A program made the translations under genes and the position numbers. Shown piece after piece: positions 49,883-61,142 of a DNA stretch of 64,000 bases. Below the pieces are notes generated by a model, which worked only from the letters and a program-made list of their open reading frames with translations, did no database searches and had not been told where the DNA came from. The stretch's first letter is position 1; each line of letters opens with the position of its first letter. This DNA is from Bradyrhizobium sp. Ghvi (GTDB lineage Bacteria > Pseudomonadota > Alphaproteobacteria > Rhizobiales > Xanthobacteraceae), in NCBI RefSeq assembly GCF_900115265.1, contig NZ_FOVU01000001.1:1089001-1153000 (forward strand), in the 5' to 3' direction.

Positions 49883-50409
49883 CTTGACCCTCCCGGTTCT
49901 GGAAACAATCCAATGATGCCGCCGGCCGGAATCGGCGGCGGATTCGAAAATGGCTGGCCGGGCACGCCCCGGGTCGGCGGCGGGCCGCCGCGATCGACGG
50001 CCCATTGATCGCCAGCTATGCCACCCTGCTTGTCGCTCCAGCGCTCGAAGAAGCGGCGCTCGGCGGTGTCGCGGTTGTCGGCGACGACGATGTCGAGCTG
50101 CCGCCACTTGCCCCGTGACAGCGTCCAGCGACGCAGGCTCGAAGCTTCAAAACCCATCAGGAGCGCGACGATGATGTTGGCGAGGAAGATCGAGCGGCGG
50201 CCGAGGCCGAGGCTGGACAGCCCGGCATCGAACGCGGCGAGGAACACGATCCAGCCGATCAGCGCCAGCCAGAGCCTGTTCCAGAGCAGCCAGAGCGGGC
50301 CGAAGATCATCGCCCAGAAATGGAAACCGTCGCGCACGAACACGAACTTGTCGGTCGCGCGCAGATCCGCCCCGCCTGGGGTGGGAGCATGAACTGTGTA
50401 GACAGGCAT
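49879..50409 (-). CDS. DUF2628 membrane protein
   Basis: A 176-residue protein. The DUF2628 core includes [20 protein letters not shown] with following helices ([32 protein letters not shown]) and a Pro/Gly-rich cytosolic tail. Placement between hisB and hisH is seen widely in Rhizobiales, but no role in histidine synthesis is known. Confidence 0.85.
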   Translation of the reverse strand: MPVYTVHAPTPGGADLRATDKFVFVRDGFHFWAMIFGPLWLLWNRLWLALIGWIVFLAAFDAGLSSLGLGRRSIFLANIIVALLMGFEASSLRRWTLSRGKWRQLDIVVADNRDTAERRFFERWSDKQGGIAGDQWAVDRGGPPPTRGVPGQPFSNPPPIPAGGIIGLFPEPGGSR

Positions 50410-50477
50410 TGTCGATGCCCCGTGCTCGAGAATTCAAGTCAATGCCGCCGGCGGCGTTTCGTTGACCGGCGGAGATG

Positions 50478-51071
50478 TCAGCCGCCGAGCGAGCCCTTGG
50501 TGGACGGGATTTCGCCCGCCGCCTTGGGGTCGATTGCGACCGCGGTGCGCAGCGCCCGCGCCAGGCCCTTGAAGCAGGACTCGGCGATATGGTGGCTGTT
50601 ATCGCCATATAGGGTCTCGACGTGGAGAGTCACACCCGCGTTCATGGCGAAGGCCTGGAACCACTCGCGCACCAGCTCGGTGTCGAACTCACCGATCTTG
50701 TCGCGGAGGAAGTCGGCCTTGAACACCAGGAACGGGCGACCCGAGATGTCGATGACCACGCGCGACAACGTCTCGTCCATGGGCATGTGCACGCCGGCAT
50801 AGCGGGTGATGCCCGCCATGTTGCCGAGCGCCTGCTTGACCGCCTGGCCGAGCGCGATGCCGGTGTCTTCGGTGGTATGGTGATAGTCAATGTGCAGATC
50901 GCCCACCGCCTTGACCGTGAGGTCGATGCGGGAATGGCGGGCGAGGAGATCGAGCATATGGTCGAAAAAGCCGATGCCGGTCGCGATATTGGCCACGCCC
51001 GTGCCATCGAGGTTCACGGAGACCTCGATGTCGGTTTCCTTGGTCTTGCGCTTGATCGTCGCGGTGCGCAT
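50478..51071 (-). CDS. hisB: Imidazoleglycerol-phosphate dehydratase
   Basis: A 197-residue dehydratase of histidine synthesis, the stand-alone form without the HisB phosphatase domain. Metal-binding motifs [14 protein letters not shown] and [17 protein letters not shown], and the repeated-half counterpart [18 protein letters not shown], are intact. First gene of the minus-strand his block. Confidence 0.97.
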   Translation of the reverse strand: MRTATIKRKTKETDIEVSVNLDGTGVANIATGIGFFDHMLDLLARHSRIDLTVKAVGDLHIDYHHTTEDTGIALGQAVKQALGNMAGITRYAGVHMPMDETLSRVVIDISGRPFLVFKADFLRDKIGEFDTELVREWFQAFAMNAGVTLHVETLYGDNSHHIAESCFKGLARALRTAVAIDPKAAGEIPSTKGSLGG

Positions 51072-51098
51072 GGAAAATCGGTTTCCACTTTAGTTTTG

Positions 51099-51145
51099 AG
51101 CATGATCTTGTCGGAAAACCGGTACCCACTTTTCCGGATCATGCT
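51099..51145. repeat. Rhizobial intergenic repeat (GCATGATC family), copy 2
   Basis: AGCATGATC...GATCATGCT inverted repeat with the inner TCGGAAAACCGGTACCCACTTTTCCGGA typical of this family; related to 17706-17804. It lies between the divergent hisB and hslV genes. Confidence 0.7.
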
Positions 51146-51311
51146 CTTTGAGCCGAAAACGCCAGTCTCTTAACAGCCAAATGATGCCTTCGCTACTGCG
51201 GGAACGGCTGGCCGGGTCTCTACTTCCGCCTATGGTGAGCGAAATTCGGCCCGGAGCGGCCCGTTGTGCCCCTGCCCCCGAGGGCCTAAATCAGGCCGAA
51301 CAACGAGGGTT

Positions 51312-51875
51312 ATGATGCAGGATTCCCAGAACAGCTCGCCGGTCTGGCACGGCACCACGATTCTGACGGTCCGCAAGGGCGGCAGGGTGGTGGTCGGCGG
51401 CGACGGCCAGGTCTCGATCGGCCAGACCGTGATCAAGTCCAATGCCAAGAAGGTCAGGAAACTCGGCAAGGGCGACGTGATCGGCGGCTTTGCCGGCGCC
51501 ACCGCCGACGCCTTCACGCTGTTTGAGCGGCTGGAGAGCAAGCTGGAGCAATATCCGGGGCAATTGACCCGGGCTGCCGTAGAGCTGGCCAAGGACTGGC
51601 GCACCGACCGTTACCTGCGCCGGCTGGAGGCCATGATGATCGTCGCCGACAAGGACGTTTCCCTGGTCCTCACAGGCACCGGTGACGTGCTCGAACCCGA
51701 GGCCGGCGTGATGGCGATCGGCTCCGGCGGCAATTACGCCCTGGCCGCAGCCCGCGCCCTTGTCGACACCGACAAGGACGCCGAGACCATCGTCCGTCGC
51801 TCCCTCGACATCGCCGCCGACATCTGCGTCTACACCAACCGCAACGTCACCATCGAAAGCCTGGCAACGGGTTAG
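51312..51875 (+). CDS. hslV: ATP-dependent protease subunit HslV
   Basis: A 187-residue threonine peptidase, a proteasome-like beta subunit. The pro-peptide is cut before Thr in [37 protein letters not shown] and [15 protein letters not shown] are typical. Start may be either of two adjacent ATGs (51312 or 51315). It assembles with HslU, encoded 1.1 kb downstream; two unrelated genes lie between. Confidence 0.95.
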   Translation: MMQDSQNSSPVWHGTTILTVRKGGRVVVGGDGQVSIGQTVIKSNAKKVRKLGKGDVIGGFAGATADAFTLFERLESKLEQYPGQLTRAAVELAKDWRTDRYLRRLEAMMIVADKDVSLVLTGTGDVLEPEAGVMAIGSGGNYALAAARALVDTDKDAETIVRRSLDIAADICVYTNRNVTIESLATG

Positions 51876-51881
51876 GCCACG

Positions 51882-52364
51882 GTGCCCGCCTATACCTTCC
51901 GCCCGATGAGCAGGGACGATCTGCCGCTGATCCGGCGATGGCTGGGCGAGGCGCATGTGCGGGAATGGTGGGGCGATCCGGACGAGCAATTTGCACTCGT
52001 CAGCGGCGATCTCGACGAGCCGGCGATGGACCAGTTCATCGTATTGGCCGCGATGCGGCCGTTCGGCTATCTTCAGTGCTATCAGCTCACGGATTGGAAT
52101 ACGGGCTTCGGGCCGCAACCGGAGGGCACGCGTGGGATCGACCAGTTCATCGGCGAAAGCGACATGATCGGACGCGGCCACGGCTCGGCGTTCATCCGCC
52201 AATTTGTCGACGACAGCTTCCGGCAGGGCCTGCCGCGCATGGTCACCGATCCGGATCCGCGCAACGCACGGGCCCTGCGTGCTTATGAGAAGGCAGGCTT
52301 CGTCGTTGATCGGATGGTCGATACCCCGGACGGGGCCGCTCTTTTGATGGCGCGTGAGCCGTGA
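51882..52364 (+). CDS. GNAT acetyltransferase, AAC(6')-like
   Basis: A 160-residue GNAT-fold protein (GTG start). The N-terminal [18 protein letters not shown] and the acetyl-CoA segment [20 protein letters not shown], then [13 protein letters not shown], match the AAC(6')/siderophore-type subgroup. It may act on an aminoglycoside or another amine; the substrate is unknown. It starts 6 bp after hslV and overlaps the next gene by 4 bp. Confidence 0.85.
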   Translation: MPAYTFRPMSRDDLPLIRRWLGEAHVREWWGDPDEQFALVSGDLDEPAMDQFIVLAAMRPFGYLQCYQLTDWNTGFGPQPEGTRGIDQFIGESDMIGRGHGSAFIRQFVDDSFRQGLPRMVTDPDPRNARALRAYEKAGFVVDRMVDTPDGAALLMAREP

Positions 52365-52966
52365 CGCTGACACGCACGCACCAAAGCAAGGCCGCCGTTT
52401 CGCCGCTCACCTGGGTCGGCATCGCGCTGCTCTTGCTGGCCTTGCAGGCCTCGATCCTGTTTGCGATGGGGCGAGTGCCGATCTGCACCTGTGGCTATGT
52501 CAAGCTCTGGCATGGCGTGGTGAACAGCTCGGAGAATTCCCAGCACATCGCGGACTGGTACAGCTTCTCGCACGTGCTCCATGGCTTCCTGTTCTACGGG
52601 CTGACGTGGCTATTGTTCTCGCGGCGTCTTGGCTGGCCGGCCCGCCTGATCATCGCCATGCTGATCGAGGGCGCCTGGGAGATCGTCGAGAACTCGCCCT
52701 TCATCATCGAGCGCTATCGCGCCGGCACGATCTCGCTGGATTATTACGGCGACAGCATCGTCAACTCGGTCTCTGACACCCTGTTCATGGTGCTGGGGTT
52801 CCTCACCGCACGCGTGCTGCCCGTCGCGGCGACCGTCGCGCTCGGGCTTGCCTTCGAGATCATGCTGGCGCTGCACATCAGAGACAATCTGACGCTCAAT
52901 ATCCTGATGCTCATCCACCCGATCGAGGCCGTGAAGCAATGGCAATCCGGCCCGCCGATCATCTGA
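52361..52966 (+). CDS. DUF2585 / UPF0314 membrane protein
   Basis: A 201-residue polytopic membrane protein. The first helix is [20 protein letters not shown]; the family signature [20 protein letters not shown] and [13 protein letters not shown] follow. DUF2585 proteins are common in Rhizobiales near hslVU; function unknown. GTG start within the GNAT stop (GTGA). Confidence 0.85.
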   Translation: MTLTRTHQSKAAVSPLTWVGIALLLLALQASILFAMGRVPICTCGYVKLWHGVVNSSENSQHIADWYSFSHVLHGFLFYGLTWLLFSRRLGWPARLIIAMLIEGAWEIVENSPFIIERYRAGTISLDYYGDSIVNSVSDTLFMVLGFLTARVLPVAATVALGLAFEIMLALHIRDNLTLNILMLIHPIEAVKQWQSGPPII

Positions 52967-53018
52967 CGGCCAAAAAAGCGGCTTGTCGCCGCCGGCTTCT
53001 GATCCTAGCTAAGGTCCC

Positions 53019-54323
<1,305 letters not shown>

Positions 54324-54351
54324 TTTTGGCCTGCCGCGCTATGGATGCGAC

Positions 54352-55476
54352 GTGACCGCGCGCATCCTGCAAAACCCCTGGCGATTTCTGCTCCCGATCA
54401 ACGCAGCGGTGATCGCCGGCGTGTTCGTGCACAAGATCCAGCTGCCGCCTTACGTCCCCTATATCCATCTCCTCGTCGACTATCATTTCGGCTTCATCAA
54501 GCGCGCGCTGATCGGGGCGATCGTCGCGCTGTTTACCGACACGGTGCCGGTCTGGCTGGTGTTTGCGCTCGGCGGGATGACGTGGCTCACGACGCTCGGC
54601 CTCTACGCCAGGCTGTTTCAGAAGACGTTCGGCTTCACGGCGAAGACGCTGCCGTTGTTCGTCTTCATTGCGGGCTCGCCGTTCTTCTTCAAAAATTTCA
54701 TGCATACGCTCGGCCATTTCGACATCTATGGCTGCGCCTTCGCGATCGTCCTGCTGTTGATGCCGGCGGGATCATTGCTGTTCGTGGCGATCGCGGCGCT
54801 GTTCTCGATCATCCTCGTCCTGATCCACCACATTCATCTGTTGATGTATGTGCCGACGATCATCACCATCGTCGTGATCAGGCACTATCTCGTTTACGGC
54901 CTCAAGCGCGGAAACCTCGCGTTCGGCGCCGTCGCTTTCGTGCTGGTCTCCTCGCTGTTCTTCGCCGCGCAATTCCTGGGAACGATGCCGATCCCGGAAG
55001 CGGATTTCGTCGCTTACTTGAAGACCCGGATGGCCGACCCTTCGCGGAACGATCTCCTGCAATTCGCCTATATCTGGTACCAGCCGCTGGCGAAGGAAGT
55101 CACCGATACCTGGGCCCGGCTGCCGCACAACAGTCTCGGCATTCCCGTGTTCGCCCTGCTGATCTGGCTGCACACGCCGCTGTGGCGCTATTTTGCGAAG
55201 CTGATCGCTGCACTCGCGAGCGAGACCCACCGCAGGCTCGTCATCGCGGCCCTGGTCGGCGTCAGCCTCGCCTATCTCGTGATGTTCGCGATGGTGTTCG
55301 ACTATTCGCGCTGGATCTCGAACTGGGCGGTCTGCATGTTCCTGATCCTGCACGCTGTGAAGATGCTGCCGGCGAGGCAGGAGACAGCGCCGATTCCGGA
55401 AGAGGATCAGGGGACGAATGTCTTCGGCTTGATCGTCACGCTGATCCCGCGGGTCGGAATCGTCCGCCCGTTCTAG
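54352..55476 (+). CDS. Polytopic membrane protein of unknown function
   Basis: A 374-residue protein with about eight to ten hydrophobic helices, for example LIGAIVALFTDTVPVWLVFAL, LLFVAIAALFSIILVLI and VVFAFVLVSSLFFAA-like segments, with long loops near 230-260. It resembles EpsG- or glycosyltransferase-type polytopic proteins in outline only; no family assigned. GTG start 28 bp after hslU. Ends just before the convergent Smr gene, overlapping it by 4 bp. Confidence 0.7.
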   Translation: MTARILQNPWRFLLPINAAVIAGVFVHKIQLPPYVPYIHLLVDYHFGFIKRALIGAIVALFTDTVPVWLVFALGGMTWLTTLGLYARLFQKTFGFTAKTLPLFVFIAGSPFFFKNFMHTLGHFDIYGCAFAIVLLLMPAGSLLFVAIAALFSIILVLIHHIHLLMYVPTIITIVVIRHYLVYGLKRGNLAFGAVAFVLVSSLFFAAQFLGTMPIPEADFVAYLKTRMADPSRNDLLQFAYIWYQPLAKEVTDTWARLPHNSLGIPVFALLIWLHTPLWRYFAKLIAALASETHRRLVIAALVGVSLAYLVMFAMVFDYSRWISNWAVCMFLILHAVKMLPARQETAPIPEEDQGTNVFGLIVTLIPRVGIVRPF

Positions 55477-56063
55477 AAACGGGCCCGCCGGATCCGCACG
55501 TACAGCGCGCCCTCGCCGCCGTGACCGATCCCGGCTTCCTCGAACCCCACGACGAAGCCGCGAAACTCCGGCAGGCTCAGCCATTCCGGCACCTGGCGAC
55601 GGAGCACGCCGCTTTCGCCGCCGCTCCGGCCCTTGCCGGTGATGACGAGGACAAAGGTCAGGCCATCGTGATGGGCGCGGTGCAGGAAGCCGGTGAGGGC
55701 CCGGTGCGCGCGCATCTGGGTCATGCCGTGCAGATCAAGCCGCGCCTCGATCTCGCTGCGGCCGCGCGACAGTTTTGTGCGTTCGCGCTTGCCGATCGGG
55801 GCGAGCGGCGGCATCGCCGGTTTTGACGGACGCGAAGCGGGAGCCGCAGCCGATGGCCGCGGCGATGGCGCGGGCTTGGCAACAGACATTGCGGGCGCAG
55901 GCTCGGTGCGCGCCACGGCGTGCACTTTCGTCGCGCGGTGCTTTCGCAGCGGCTTGACTTGTTTTGCGACGAGGTCCCACAGTTCGCGATCTTCGTCGCT
56001 GAGCCCACGGCGGCGCGGCGAGGGACGCGGATCCAGCACGGGCGGACGGGACGATCGCTTCAT
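55473..56063 (-). CDS. Smr/MutS2-like domain protein
   Basis: A 196-residue protein from the ATG at 56063. A disordered, Ala/Pro-rich N-terminal half precedes a Smr domain (about 105-196): ARLDLHGMTQMRAHRALTGF (Asp-x-His-Gly) and FVLVITGKGRSGGE. Smr domains can be endonucleases acting on DNA or on stalled-ribosome mRNA. It overlaps the mltA stop by 4 bp, so it is part of the Tim44-like-mltA-smr unit. Confidence 0.87.
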   Translation of the reverse strand: MKRSSRPPVLDPRPSPRRRGLSDEDRELWDLVAKQVKPLRKHRATKVHAVARTEPAPAMSVAKPAPSPRPSAAAPASRPSKPAMPPLAPIGKRERTKLSRGRSEIEARLDLHGMTQMRAHRALTGFLHRAHHDGLTFVLVITGKGRSGGESGVLRRQVPEWLSLPEFRGFVVGFEEAGIGHGGEGALYVRIRRARF

Positions 56064-57559
56064 TGCTGGTGGGAACGGGTTTTCATATGCCTGCGTGGTT
56101 CGCGCACAGGCTCTATCACAGGACGCGGTGCCGGCAACGGCACCGGGCCGGCAATGGCCACGGTCTCGGCCTTGGGATCCTTGGCCGGATCGCCCTGCGG
56201 AAACAGTTTTGCGATCTTCTCCGACGGCCGCGGATCCGGCACCGGCAGCCGCGCCGCGCGCAAATTCGGATCGAGGCTCTTCGGCACCAGCATGACGAAA
56301 TGCATGGGGTGGCGCAGCCGCCCCGAGAGGCGGCCGGCCTCGGCGCCCGCGCCAAAATAGAGATCGGCGCGCGCGGGACCGATGATGGCCGAGCCGGTGT
56401 CCTGCGCGATCATCAAGCGATGGAACGGCGTCTTGGCGCGATCGGACTCGATCGGCAGCTCGCCTTCGATGAAGAACGGCGTGCCGTAGACGTGCAGCGA
56501 CTTGTCGACCGCGATCGAGCGGCCGGCGGTCAGGGGGATGCCTTGCGCCCCCACCGCCTCGTCCTTGTCGGACAGATTGACCTCGTGGAAGAAGATGTAG
56601 GACCTGTTCTGGCGCCGCAGCTCCTTGGCGCCATCGGGATTTTGCGCCATCCACTCCCTGATCTTCTGCATCGACATCTCTTCCTTCGGAATGATGCCGC
56701 GCTCGATCAGGACGCGCCCGACGGCGGTGTAGGGATAGCCGTTATAGGAATCGTAGTTGATCCGGATGGTCGCCCCGTCGTCGAACTTGATCCGCGCCGA
56801 GCCCTGGATCTGGGCGAACAAGAGATCGGTCGGATCCTTCAGCCAGGCGATCTCCAGCCCGCGGCCGGCGATCTTGCCGTCCTCGATCTCACCGCGATCG
56901 TAATAGGGCACCAGCTTGCGGCGGCCGATCTTGCGATAGACCGGGCCCTTGTTGGGCAGGCTGACCGAAGCCTGATTGAAGCCGCGCACGAACAGGTTCG
57001 AGGGGCGGCGGTAGACCGGAACGTTGTAGACGTCGGTCTGCGTGCGCGATCCCTCCAGCACCGGCTCGTAATAGCCGGTGACGAAGCCGTCGGGCTCGCC
57101 AAGGCGCGAAATGCGCAGCGGCGAAAAGTTTTCTTCGAAGAAGGCTTTTGCCTTCGCGTCGTCGGTCGCGTCGAGCGATTTGGCGGCCCGGCAGGGCTCG
57201 CTCAACGAGCCAGCCAGAGCTTTCGGCTCGAGCGCACCGGTCTGCGCGTTGATCGAACGGCAGCTGGCGCGAAAGGTCTTGTACGCCGCGAGATGATCGT
57301 CTTCGTTCCAGCCTTTCACGTCGGGCCAGGCCAGCGGCAGATATTGCGCGCCGGCAATCTCGAACGGGAGAGGCAGCTGCGGGTAGAGCAGCGCGCGCGG
57401 GGGGATCGCGGCCGCTTCGGGGAGGCGATGATGATGGCTGCGGTAATGGCGCCGAGCCGCCTCGGCGCCGAGCGAAAACGACGACAGCACGACGAGGCCT
57501 GCGCAAAGCGTCGTCGCGCCGTTCTTCAGAAAGTTCTTAATTCGCGCTTCCGGTGCCAA
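56060..57559 (-). CDS. mltA: Membrane-bound lytic murein transglycosylase A
   Basis: 499 residues from the TTG at 57559, which lies inside the upstream Tim44-like gene and has GGAAG before it. Longer frames upstream are shadow sequence. A signal segment (TTLCAGLVVLSSFSLGAEA) is followed by the MltA domain (VTGYYEPVLEGSRTQTDVYN, KDPTDLLFAQIQGSARI) and the 3D domain (RLMIAQDTGSAIIGPARADLYFG), which carries the catalytic Asp. It cleaves peptidoglycan to 1,6-anhydro products. No lipobox was seen, unlike E. coli MltA. Confidence 0.9.
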   Translation of the reverse strand: MAPEARIKNFLKNGATTLCAGLVVLSSFSLGAEAARRHYRSHHHRLPEAAAIPPRALLYPQLPLPFEIAGAQYLPLAWPDVKGWNEDDHLAAYKTFRASCRSINAQTGALEPKALAGSLSEPCRAAKSLDATDDAKAKAFFEENFSPLRISRLGEPDGFVTGYYEPVLEGSRTQTDVYNVPVYRRPSNLFVRGFNQASVSLPNKGPVYRKIGRRKLVPYYDRGEIEDGKIAGRGLEIAWLKDPTDLLFAQIQGSARIKFDDGATIRINYDSYNGYPYTAVGRVLIERGIIPKEEMSMQKIREWMAQNPDGAKELRRQNRSYIFFHEVNLSDKDEAVGAQGIPLTAGRSIAVDKSLHVYGTPFFIEGELPIESDRAKTPFHRLMIAQDTGSAIIGPARADLYFGAGAEAGRLSGRLRHPMHFVMLVPKSLDPNLRAARLPVPDPRPSEKIAKLFPQGDPAKDPKAETVAIAGPVPLPAPRPVIEPVREPRRHMKTRSHQQ

Positions 57560-58241
57560 CCAGCTTCCAGTTCGGATCGCGAGAGGTGATGTCGCGGGCG
57601 AAAGTCCAGATGTCGGTGATGTCGGCGACCTTGTCGGCATTGCCGTCGACAATGTTGCCGGCCTTGTCGCGGGTGACCGAGATCATCTGCGAGACGAAGC
57701 GCACGGTGAGCTGCGCGGTGCGCTCGCGCAGCTCGGCGCCGACGAGCTCGGCCTTGTCGATCGAGACGAAGCGGGTCTCGGTCTTCTGCTCGTTCTTCTC
57801 GCGTTCCCTGATCGCGGCGTCAAAACTCTCATAGACCTCCGAGGACAAGAGGTCGCGCAACGAACGGCGGTCGCCGTTGGCAAAGGCCAGCACGATCATC
57901 TCATAGGCGCCGCGGGCGCCCGAGATGAAATGGCGCGGATCGAAGGTGGAATCTTTTTCGACGATGGCGTCGAGGCCCTGGGCCAGTGCCGTGCCAGGCT
58001 CGGCCAGGCCCTTCCAGCGGTCGGAGGGCGGGGTCGGCTCGGCTGTGGGCGCGAGCGGCGGCTGGTCGATCACCTTGCCCGGCATGGTCACGACGTTCTT
58101 GTCCGGGGCACCCCCGAGCGCATTGCGAGCCGTGCGGTCGAACGGCGGCCGCTCATTGCCAGTCCGCTGCCCCAGCACACTGCGCAGCCGCAGGAAGATG
58201 AAGACCGCCAGCGCTAGGAAGATGATGGTGTAGATGTCCAC
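57537..58241 (-). CDS. Tim44/TimA family protein
   Basis: A 234-residue protein starting with GTG (DIYTIIFLALAVFIFLRLRS, one N-terminal helix). The Tim44-like domain (about 85-230) has GAYEMIVLAFANGDRRSLRD and WTFARDITSRDPNWKLVGTG. Bacterial relatives are membrane-anchored; the mitochondrial homologue helps preprotein import, and a role near SecB (divergent neighbour) is suggestive only. Confidence 0.87.
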   Translation of the reverse strand: MDIYTIIFLALAVFIFLRLRSVLGQRTGNERPPFDRTARNALGGAPDKNVVTMPGKVIDQPPLAPTAEPTPPSDRWKGLAEPGTALAQGLDAIVEKDSTFDPRHFISGARGAYEMIVLAFANGDRRSLRDLLSSEVYESFDAAIREREKNEQKTETRFVSIDKAELVGAELRERTAQLTVRFVSQMISVTRDKAGNIVDGNADKVADITDIWTFARDITSRDPNWKLVGTGSAN

Positions 58242-58652
58242 GTCGTATCGCTTTCTGGTCTTGAACTCAGGTCTGCTTTGGGGTCGCTGCCGGGAAAATC
58301 GATCCGGCAAGTAGACCGTTCCATACCCGAACGGCAAGATGACATCACCATTTTGGCCCGCGCGTCATGTCCGCTGGATGTAGGCACGAAATTTGGCCCG
58401 GCCAATGGCGCCTTTTGGCACAGTGGGAAGTGTAGCGCGTTTTATGCTTAAGGGGAAACCCGATCGTGGGTGGAAATCGCGCATCTTCAAGCGCTTAACG
58501 TGTTATTTTGTGTTCGGGGGCGGGTCAAACGTCGCAGTGGTGGGCGCAGCCGGGACCGACCCGGCAAAGCCCTTCGTCCTTGTGGAATGAGGCAGCCCTA
58601 TGTTAGCCAACCGCCGCGAAATTCAGCCCCAATCGGGTAAGGAGACACTCTG
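58242..58652. other. Divergent intergenic region Tim44-like / secB
   Basis: About 410 bp. A weak open frame at 58393-58590 has no similarity or ribosome site. AT-richer stretches around 58435-58520 probably hold the secB promoter, but no clear boxes were fixed. GGAGACACTCTG before 58653 is the secB ribosome site. Confidence 0.4.
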
Positions 58653-59138
58653 ATGACCAATGGTAACGGCACCCCTCCCGAGGCGGCCCAGGCTCCCCAG
58701 CTCAATGTGCTGGCGCAATATACCAAAGACCTCTCGTTCGAGAATCCGAACGCCCCGAGCTCGCTCCAGCCGCAGAGCCAGCCGCCCCAGATCAACATTC
58801 AGATCAACGTCGGCGCCAATAATCTCAGCGAAACAGAGTTCGAGGTGACGCTGTCGGTCGAAGGCAAGGCCGAGACCGCGGGCAAGGTGATGTTCTCGTT
58901 CGAGCTCGCCTATGCCGGCGTGTTCCGCATTGCAAACGTGCCGAAGGAGAACTTGCATCCGCTGGTCATGATCGAGTGCCCGCGCCTCTTGTTCCCGTTC
59001 GCCCGCGAGATCATTGCGACCGCCGTGCGCGACGGTGGGTTCCCGCCCCTGATGCTCGACCCCGTCGATTTCGTCGGTCTCTATCGCCAGAACATGGAGC
59101 GGCAAATGGCCGCCCAGCAGCCGGCCGGTCAGGCCTAA
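58653..59138 (+). CDS. secB: Protein-export chaperone SecB
   Basis: A 161-residue tetrameric chaperone that keeps preproteins unfolded and passes them to SecA. Recognised by [38 protein letters not shown] and the C-terminal [18 protein letters not shown]. Convergent with dnaQ, 8 bp apart. Confidence 0.96.
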   Translation: MTNGNGTPPEAAQAPQLNVLAQYTKDLSFENPNAPSSLQPQSQPPQINIQINVGANNLSETEFEVTLSVEGKAETAGKVMFSFELAYAGVFRIANVPKENLHPLVMIECPRLLFPFAREIIATAVRDGGFPPLMLDPVDFVGLYRQNMERQMAAQQPAGQA

Positions 59139-59146
59139 GCTGCAGA

Positions 59147-59860
59147 CTACTCGGCTGGGGCGGCTGGAGCGGGCAGGAACTCGTTCCAGATTGCCTTGTC
59201 GCCCATGGTCGCGATGAAGGCGCGATGGGCCTCGCGCTCGGCGTCAGATACCCGCGGCGCAAGCGGCACCGGCCGCTGCCGCCGCGGCGCGTCGCCGCCC
59301 GCCTTGATGCGGATTTCCTGGGATTCCGACGCCAGCAGCAGCTGTGACTGCCGCGCCCCGACGAGATCGACATAGACCTCTGCCAACAATTCGGAGTCGA
59401 GCAGCGCGCCGTGCTTGGTGCGATGTGAATTGTCGATCGAATAGCGTGAGCAGAGATCGTCGAGCCGGTTCGACACGCCGGGATGCTTGCGCCGCGCCAG
59501 CAGCAGCGTATCCACCAGCCGCTCGCGCGGGATCGGAGCGCGCTTGATCCGGTCGAGCTCGGCATTGATGAAGCTGATATCGAACGAGGCGTTGTGGATC
59601 ACCAGCGGCGCATCGCCGATGAACTCCAGGAACGAGTCGACGACCTCGTGGAACAGCGGCTTGGTCGAGAGAAACTCGGCCGACAACCCGTGCACCGCGA
59701 ACGCTTCCGCCGGCATGTCCCGTTCGGGGTTGATATAGACGTGATAGGTCTGCCCCGTCGGCATGCGGTTAAGTATCTCGACACAGCCGATTTCGACCAG
59801 CCGATCGCCGCGAAGGGGATCGAGGCCGGTGGTTTCGGTATCGAGAACGATTTCACGCAT
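59147..59860 (-). CDS. dnaQ: DNA polymerase III subunit epsilon (proofreading exonuclease)
   Basis: A 237-residue 3'-5' exonuclease. ExoI motif EIVLDTETTGLDPLRGDRLV (Asp and Glu ligands), ExoII VIHNASFDISFIN, ExoIII HRTKHGALLDSELLAEVY (His and Asp). The C-terminal tail, which binds the alpha subunit, is present. Downstream of coaE. Confidence 0.95.
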   Translation of the reverse strand: MREIVLDTETTGLDPLRGDRLVEIGCVEILNRMPTGQTYHVYINPERDMPAEAFAVHGLSAEFLSTKPLFHEVVDSFLEFIGDAPLVIHNASFDISFINAELDRIKRAPIPRERLVDTLLLARRKHPGVSNRLDDLCSRYSIDNSHRTKHGALLDSELLAEVYVDLVGARQSQLLLASESQEIRIKAGGDAPRRQRPVPLAPRVSDAEREAHRAFIATMGDKAIWNEFLPAPAAPAE

Positions 59861-59901
59861 GATTTTGAGATGCCGCGCAGGAAGCCATAGAGGTCGGCGA
59901 A

Positions 59902-60501
59902 TCAGGCCCGCCGCTGCGGCATCTTAACGACCTCGGCCAGGATGTGCGTGATTTGCGCGCGCACCGGCTCAAGTCCGTGTGACGTATCCACCACGAAATC
60001 GGCCCGCTTACGTTTTTCGGCGTCGGGCATCTGCTTGGCAATGATGGCCTCTAATTTGGCCTCGTCCATGGTTCCCCGCGCCAGCACGCGCTCGCGCTGC
60101 AATTCCGGCGAGGTCGAGACCACGACCACGGCATCGACGCGCTTCTCGCCGCCGGTTTCGAACAGCAGGGGGATGTCGAGGACCACGACCGGTGCCTTCG
60201 CCGCTTCCGCATCGGCAAAGAATTTTTGCCTGGAAGCGCCGAGCATCGGATGGACGATTTGCTCGAGCTGCTTGATCGCGGCCTGGTCGTGCACCACGCG
60301 CGCCGACAATTTCTGCCGGTCGACCTTGCCGTGTGCGGTGGTGCCGGGAAAGGCGGCCTCGATCGCGGGCGCGGCCTCACCTTCATAGAGCTGATGGACG
60401 GCAGCATCGGCGTCGTAGACGGGCACGCCCGCCTCCGCAAACAATTTCGCGGTGGTGGATTTGCCCATCCCGATCGAGCCGGTCAGTCCGAGGATCCGCA
60501 T
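59902..60501 (-). CDS. coaE: Dephospho-CoA kinase
   Basis: A 199-residue P-loop kinase, last step of CoA synthesis. Walker A is [33 protein letters not shown] and [20 protein letters not shown] are typical. The ATG at 60501 fits family length. A GTG at 60528 overlapping the maf stop (GTGA) would add nine residues and is an alternative, translationally coupled start. Confidence 0.93.
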   Translation of the reverse strand: MRILGLTGSIGMGKSTTAKLFAEAGVPVYDADAAVHQLYEGEAAPAIEAAFPGTTAHGKVDRQKLSARVVHDQAAIKQLEQIVHPMLGASRQKFFADAEAAKAPVVVLDIPLLFETGGEKRVDAVVVVSTSPELQRERVLARGTMDEAKLEAIIAKQMPDAEKRKRADFVVDTSHGLEPVRAQITHILAEVVKMPQRRA

Positions 60502-60524
60502 CAGCGCAAAATCATCCTTGTCAG

Positions 60525-61142
60525 TCACACCGCAACTAGCCGCTCGCGCCGCAGGAAGGCAAGCAACGGCAGCAGCGGCAGGCCGAGGATGGTGAAATGG
60601 TCACCCTCGATCCGCTCGAACAGATGGATACCAAGGCCTTCGAGCTGATAGGCGCCGACGCTGGCGGTGACGGCATCGCCGGCGGCATCGAGATAGGCTG
60701 ACAGCTCGGCTTCTGACATTTGCCGCATCGTCATACGGGCGATCGATACATCCTCAAAAACAATCTTGGCGTCATGCGCCACGGCGACGGCGGAATTCAG
60801 CTCGTGAGTGCGGGCGGCGAGATCACGCAGTTGCGCCATTGCCGCGACGCGGCCGGCGGGCTTGTTGAACAGACGGTCGCCAAGGGCCAGCGTCTGGTCG
60901 GCGCCGATCACATAGCTACCAGGACGATTGACCGAGACCGCTTTGGCCTTCTCGCGCGCCAGCAGCAGGCCTATCTCGCGCGGGTTCGAAAGTCCGGACG
61001 CGGCCTGAATACCGCGCTCGTCGATATCGGCGGTCACAGCCTCGAATTGCAGCCCGGCATTCGCCAGCAGCATTTTTCGCGCGCTGCTCCGCGAGGCCAG
61101 GATCAACGGAGATTTACCGTGCCACAGACCCATCGCCGCCAC
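60525..61142 (-). CDS. Maf-like nucleotide pyrophosphatase
   Basis: A 205-residue Maf/YceF/YhdE-family protein. [20 protein letters not shown] carries the Ser-x-Ser-x-x-R motif; [19 protein letters not shown] carries the catalytic Asp. Family members hydrolyse dTTP/UTP or modified nucleotides. It directly follows ppsR without a gap; aroE, which lies between maf and coaE in some alphaproteobacteria, is absent here. Confidence 0.9.
   Translation of the reverse strand: MAAMGLWHGKSPLILASRSSARKMLLANAGLQFEAVTADIDERGIQAASGLSNPREIGLLLAREKAKAVSVNRPGSYVIGADQTLALGDRLFNKPAGRVAAMAQLRDLAARTHELNSAVAVAHDAKIVFEDVSIARMTMRQMSEAELSAYLDAAGDAVTASVGAYQLEGLGIHLFERIEGDHFTILGLPLLPLLAFLRRERLVAV

Noticed and set aside
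56063..57589. 508-codon open frame opposite mltA
   Set aside because: Shadow; MltA and 3D domains are clear on the minus strand.
58393..58590. 65-codon frame before secB
   Set aside because: No ribosome site or similarity; more likely promoter region.
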